Shown: positions 5,969-8,454 of the stretch, one piece after another
Numbering within the stretch: position 1 is the stretch's first letter
How the letters are laid out: every line of letters begins with the position of its first letter
Assembly (NCBI GenBank): GCA_937892405.1
Contig: CALAFS010000051.1
Span: forward strand, 1 to 8,454
Reading direction: 5' to 3'
DNA: 8,454 nt
Origin: an uncultured Clostridia bacterium
GTDB lineage: Bacteria > Bacillota > Clostridia > Oscillospirales > CAG-272
The notes under the pieces: generated by a model
Database searches by the model: none
What the model was told of the DNA's origin: nothing
Seen by the model: only the letters and a program-made list of their open reading frames with translations
Position numbers and translations under genes: made by a program

Positions 5969-5980
5969 CTCCGTTCTCGG

Positions 5981-6009
5981 TTGACAAAAGGCGCGCGGTT
6001 TGCTATAAT
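5981..6009 (+). promoter_or_regulatory. Perfect consensus sigma-A promoter for the HAD operon
   Basis: TTGACA (5981-5986) and TATAAT (6004-6009) are both exact consensus, spaced 17 bases, with TGC as a TGn extension. It starts 12 bases after the stop of the AlbA_2 gene. The start is predicted near 6016, giving a 66-base leader. A promoter this close to consensus should be strong unless repressed or limited by the GC-rich leader. Confidence 0.88.
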
Positions 6010-6025
6010 CTTCTGTGATCTCTTT

Positions 6026-6068
6026 GCCGCCCCGAGCGGCGGAGCTTTGTATGCCGCATCGGCGCGGC
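6026..6068 (+). promoter_or_regulatory. Twin GCCGC/GCGGC hairpins in the HAD operon leader
   Basis: Two successive hairpins share the same arms: GCCGC 6026-6030 with GCGGC 6036-6040, and GCCGC 6053-6057 with GCGGC 6064-6068. Because the arms are interchangeable, the first left arm can also pair with the last right arm. The second hairpin ends three bases before the AAAGGA ribosome site. Neither is followed by a U-tract. A regulatory role is inference. Confidence 0.45.
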
Positions 6069-6081
6069 GGAAAGGAATGTT

Positions 6082-6783
6082 ATGATCCGAAATCTTCTTC
6101 TCGATCTCGACGATACGATTCTCGACTTTCACCGGGCGGAAAAAATCGCCTTGACCCGCGCTCTTACCGAGGCGGGCGTAGAGGTGACGGACGCGCGCCT
6201 TGCGCGTTACAGCGAGATCAACGACTCCCGTTGGCGCCTTCTCGAAGAGAAAAAAATCATGCGTCCCGAGGTGCTCTTCTCCCGCTTCGAGATCTTTTTC
6301 TCCGAGCTTGGGATCTGCGCCGACGCTCATGCGGTGCAAAAGGCATACGAGCATTATCTTTCGATCGGGCACTTCTTTATGCCCGGCGCGGAGGAGCTTC
6401 TGAAAACGCTGTATCCGCGCTACCGCCTTTACCTCGCCTCGAACGGTACGGCATCGGTGCAGGCGGGACGGATCGCGAGCGCGGGGATTGCGAAATATTT
6501 CAAAGCGATGTGCATCTCCGAACAGATCGGCGCGGACAAGCCCGATCCCGCCTTCTTTGAGGCGGTTTTCTCTAAGATTCCCGACTTCAGGCGGGAAGAG
6601 ACGCTCATGCTCGGCGACAGCCTGACCTCGGATATCCGCGGCGGCAGAAATGCCGGGATCCGCACCGTGTGGTATAATCCGAAGCATAAACCCCGAAGAG
6701 ATGACATTCTCCCGAACTACGAGATCGAAAGCCTTGAAGATTTTCCGGCACTTATCGAGAAGATCTCCGAAGAAGACAAATAA
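6082..6783 (+). CDS. HAD-superfamily hydrolase, YjjG-like (probable pyrimidine/noncanonical nucleotidase)
   Basis: A 233-residue cytosolic phosphatase with all four HAD motifs. Motif I is DLDDT at 8-12 (Asp8 nucleophile, Asp10 acid/base), motif II is LASNG with Ser120, motif III is Lys153 in GADKPDP, and motif IV is MLGDSLTSDI at 176-185 (Asp179, Asp184). The cap is helical (about 15-95). The DLDDTILDF start, the SNG motif II, the MLGDSLTSDI motif and the final WYNPKHK stretch resemble YjjG-type 5'-nucleotidases, which in E. coli hydrolyse dUMP, dTMP and noncanonical pyrimidine nucleotides. Phosphoglycolate phosphatase or another C1-cap HAD enzyme cannot be excluded. AAAGGA lies five bases before the ATG. 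It is the first gene behind the consensus promoter, with the next gene 33 bases on. Confidence 0.9.
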   Translation: MIRNLLLDLDDTILDFHRAEKIALTRALTEAGVEVTDARLARYSEINDSRWRLLEEKKIMRPEVLFSRFEIFFSELGICADAHAVQKAYEHYLSIGHFFMPGAEELLKTLYPRYRLYLASNGTASVQAGRIASAGIAKYFKAMCISEQIGADKPDPAFFEAVFSKIPDFRREETLMLGDSLTSDIRGGRNAGIRTVWYNPKHKPRRDDILPNYEIESLEDFPALIEKISEEDK

Positions 6784-6816
6784 GCAAAGAAAACATTACA
6801 TAAAGAAGGATAAATC

Positions 6817-8079
6817 ATGTACTACGGACACGAAATCAGCGATCGGACGGTCGCCCTTGCCGAACAGGCGGAGCGCGATTGCCTTCCGATTTTCCGAAAA
6901 ATCGAGGAGAACTGCATGAAGTGCAGTGCGAAAGTTTTGCGCGCCTTCCAGGACGCGAGAGTCTCGACTGCCGACTTCATCGAGGTGACGGGCTACGGCT
7001 ACACCGACGACGGGCGGGATAAGCTCGAGGAGATCTATGCCCGCGTCTTCGGCGCGGAGGACGCCCTTGTCCGCCCCCAGCTCATGTCGGGCACCCACGC
7101 ACTCGCCGTTACGCTCGGCGGACTGCTGAAAGCCGGGGACACCTTCGTCTATATCTCGGGAGAACCCTACGACACCCTTCGCAGTGTCATCGGCACCGAA
7201 GGGGAGAGCCGCAACTCTCTCATCAAGTGCGGCGTGAAATATGAGGAAATCCCCCTGATCGGCGATGATTTCGATCTTGATGCCATTCGTGACCGCATGG
7301 CAAAGGGAGATGTGAAGGTCGCCGCCATTCAGCGCAGCCGCGGCTACGCGAGACGCAAGAGCCTTGTCATCGACAAGATCGCCGAAGCGATCCGCGTTGT
7401 CAAAGAGGCGTCGCCCGATACCGTCGTCATGGTGGATAACTGCTACGGCGAGTTCACTGAGGACAGAGAGCCGACCGAGGTCGGCGCGGATCTGTTCGTC
7501 GGTTCCATGATGAAGAACCTCGGCGCCGGTTTTGCCGTCAGCGGCGCGTATGTCGTCGGGACAAAGCGTGCCGTCGAGGATGTCGCGGAGCGCCTGACCG
7601 CGCCCTGCGTCGGCAAGAGCCTCGGCGCAAACTTCAATCAGCTCGCTTCTTTCTATAAAGGATTTTTCATGGCGCCCGCCGCCGTCGCCGCCACGCTCAA
7701 AAGCATGGTGTTCGCCGCGCGGATGCTGGAGCTCGCCGGCTTCTCGGGCATTTCTCCCCGCTACGACGAGAAGCGTACCGACATCGTCCAGACACTGGAT
7801 CTTGAGAGCGCGGAGAACCTGATCGCCTTTTGCCGCGGCGTGCAGCTCGGCTCGCCGATCGAATCCTATGTGGAACCCGTCCCCTCCGAGACCCCGGGAT
7901 ATTCTCACCCCGAGATCATGGCGGCGGGCACCTTCGTCACCGGCGCGACCAACGAGTTCAGCTGTGACGGACCTCTGACACCGCCTTATACCGCCTTCAT
8001 GCAGGGCGGACTTACCTATGAGTACGGGAAGCTCGGCGTCATGCGTGCCGTCTCCGAAATGCTGAAAAAAGCAAACTGA
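6817..8079 (+). CDS. Methionine gamma-lyase-like ('aluminium resistance') PLP-dependent protein
   Basis: This 420-residue PLP enzyme belongs to the Firmicute family (PF06838) annotated as methionine gamma-lyase family or aluminium resistance protein (B. subtilis YnbB group). The fold-type I marks are the MSGTHAL phosphate-binding segment (90-96), the MVDNCYGEF stretch (205-213) with Asp207 expected to pair with the pyridine nitrogen, and the probable Schiff-base lysine Lys233 in GSMMKNLGAGFAVSGAY. Residues PQLMSGTHA and IQRSRGYARRKS (171-182) are also family-like. By analogy the reaction would be C-S lyase chemistry on a sulfur amino acid, but substrate and physiological role of this family are not settled, so the name should be read loosely. 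AAGAAGGA lies six bases before the ATG. It is the middle gene of the HAD-PLP-thiN operon. The length is normal and no key residue is missing. Confidence 0.92.
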   Translation: MYYGHEISDRTVALAEQAERDCLPIFRKIEENCMKCSAKVLRAFQDARVSTADFIEVTGYGYTDDGRDKLEEIYARVFGAEDALVRPQLMSGTHALAVTLGGLLKAGDTFVYISGEPYDTLRSVIGTEGESRNSLIKCGVKYEEIPLIGDDFDLDAIRDRMAKGDVKVAAIQRSRGYARRKSLVIDKIAEAIRVVKEASPDTVVMVDNCYGEFTEDREPTEVGADLFVGSMMKNLGAGFAVSGAYVVGTKRAVEDVAERLTAPCVGKSLGANFNQLASFYKGFFMAPAAVAATLKSMVFAARMLELAGFSGISPRYDEKRTDIVQTLDLESAENLIAFCRGVQLGSPIESYVEPVPSETPGYSHPEIMAAGTFVTGATNEFSCDGPLTPPYTAFMQGGLTYEYGKLGVMRAVSEMLKKAN

Positions 8080-8089
8080 TATTTACAAA

Positions 8090-8454
8090 ATGGAGAAAAT
8101 CTGCTACATTGTCGGCGCCGGAGAGGGATTTGTCCCTTTCTCGCCGAAAGAAAACGATTTTGTCATTGCCGCCGACGGCGGATATGACGCGCTCGCACGC
8201 GCCGGGATCCGTCCCGATCTTTTCGTCGGGGATATGGATTCACTCACCGGGACGCCGGACGGGGAAGTGGAACGCCACCCCGTGCGAAAGGACGATACCG
8301 ACACCGTCCTCGCCTATCGTGCGGGCTATGCCAAAGGATACCGTCATTTTGTCCTCATCGCCTGCGTCGGCGGGAGAGAGGCACATACGATCGCAAATCT
8401 TTCTCTCCTCGCAGGTGCCCGTCGTGAGGGCGCCCGCCTGCTTCTTGTCGGCCG
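8090..8454 (+). CDS. thiN: Thiamine pyrophosphokinase, N-terminal 121 codons (partial)
   Basis: The enzyme transfers pyrophosphate from ATP to thiamine, giving thiamine diphosphate. The frame runs from the ATG at 8090 to the right edge. Family motifs appear in order: AADGG (27-31), PDLFVGDMDS (42-51, Asp48 and Asp50 expected in Mg/ATP binding), KDDTDTVLA (67-75) and CVGGREAHTIANL (92-104). The last differs from the usual GGR-x-DH: Ala98 replaces the Asp. The start follows the upstream stop by ten bases and has no recognisable Shine-Dalgarno; no other in-frame start suits the family N-terminus. It is probably expressed by coupling with the PLP gene before it. The C-terminal thiamine-binding domain lies beyond the window. 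Confidence 0.9.
   Translation, partial: MEKICYIVGAGEGFVPFSPKENDFVIAADGGYDALARAGIRPDLFVGDMDSLTGTPDGEVERHPVRKDDTDTVLAYRAGYAKGYRHFVLIACVGGREAHTIANLSLLAGARREGARLLLVG

Noticed and set aside
4563..5993. Similar sequences GGTTGA-A-rich (from about 4567) and GGTTGACAAAAG (from about 5979) flanking the AlbA_2 gene, as a possible target duplication or recombination site
   Set aside because: Both fall on -35 promoter boxes, which explains the likeness. They are imperfect and no integrase or transposase is present.

Overview
The window looks like chromosomal DNA from a low-to-mid-size-genome Firmicute of the class Clostridia. The evidence is the secG-rnr gene order on one strand, strong Shine-Dalgarno sites, sigma-A promoters with TGn-extended -10 boxes, and a 'methionine gamma-lyase / aluminium resistance' family PLP protein typical of Firmicutes. 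Most genes are GC-rich (near 60% by eye, with many C/G-ending codons). The exception is one visibly AT-richer gene near the middle. Genus cannot be set from the sequence alone.

Minus-strand block (1-4487, read right to left): a good promoter (TTGCAT-17-TAAAAT) drives secG, a short membrane subunit of the Sec translocon. A strong intrinsic terminator follows secG. Beyond it lie a structured leader, rnr (RNase R; I place the start at a GTG at 3918), a CPBP-family membrane protein overlapping rnr by ATGA, and tadA (tRNA A34 deaminase). A second clear terminator follows tadA, and then comes the N-terminal 94 codons of a GT4-type glycosyltransferase that leaves the window. The block is thus secretion, RNA decay and tRNA modification housekeeping genes.

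Middle (4488-5970): a divergent intergenic region with a second promoter (TTGAAA-17-TATACT) drives a single AT-richer gene. It encodes an AlbA_2 (Schlafen-like) domain, a RecG-like/GHKL ATP-binding region, a tandem GGVN-repeat linker encoded by 12-bp DNA repeats, and a C-terminal winged helix. This is the accessory element of the window and probably a horizontally acquired regulator. It has no recognisable partner genes, so I do not claim a multi-gene system.

Right block (5981-8454, plus strand): a perfect consensus promoter (TTGACA-17-TATAAT) and a two-hairpin leader precede a three-gene operon. The genes are a YjjG-like HAD phosphatase, the PLP-dependent methionine gamma-lyase-like protein, and the start of a thiamine pyrophosphokinase. 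The gaps are only 33 and 10 bases. The enzymes are linked by small-molecule/cofactor chemistry, but no shared pathway is proven.

No rRNA, tRNA, CRISPR array, transposase or phage gene was found. No stretch over 300 bases lacks a gene. The longest gene-free stretch is 4395-4627, which holds the two divergent promoters and the secG leader.
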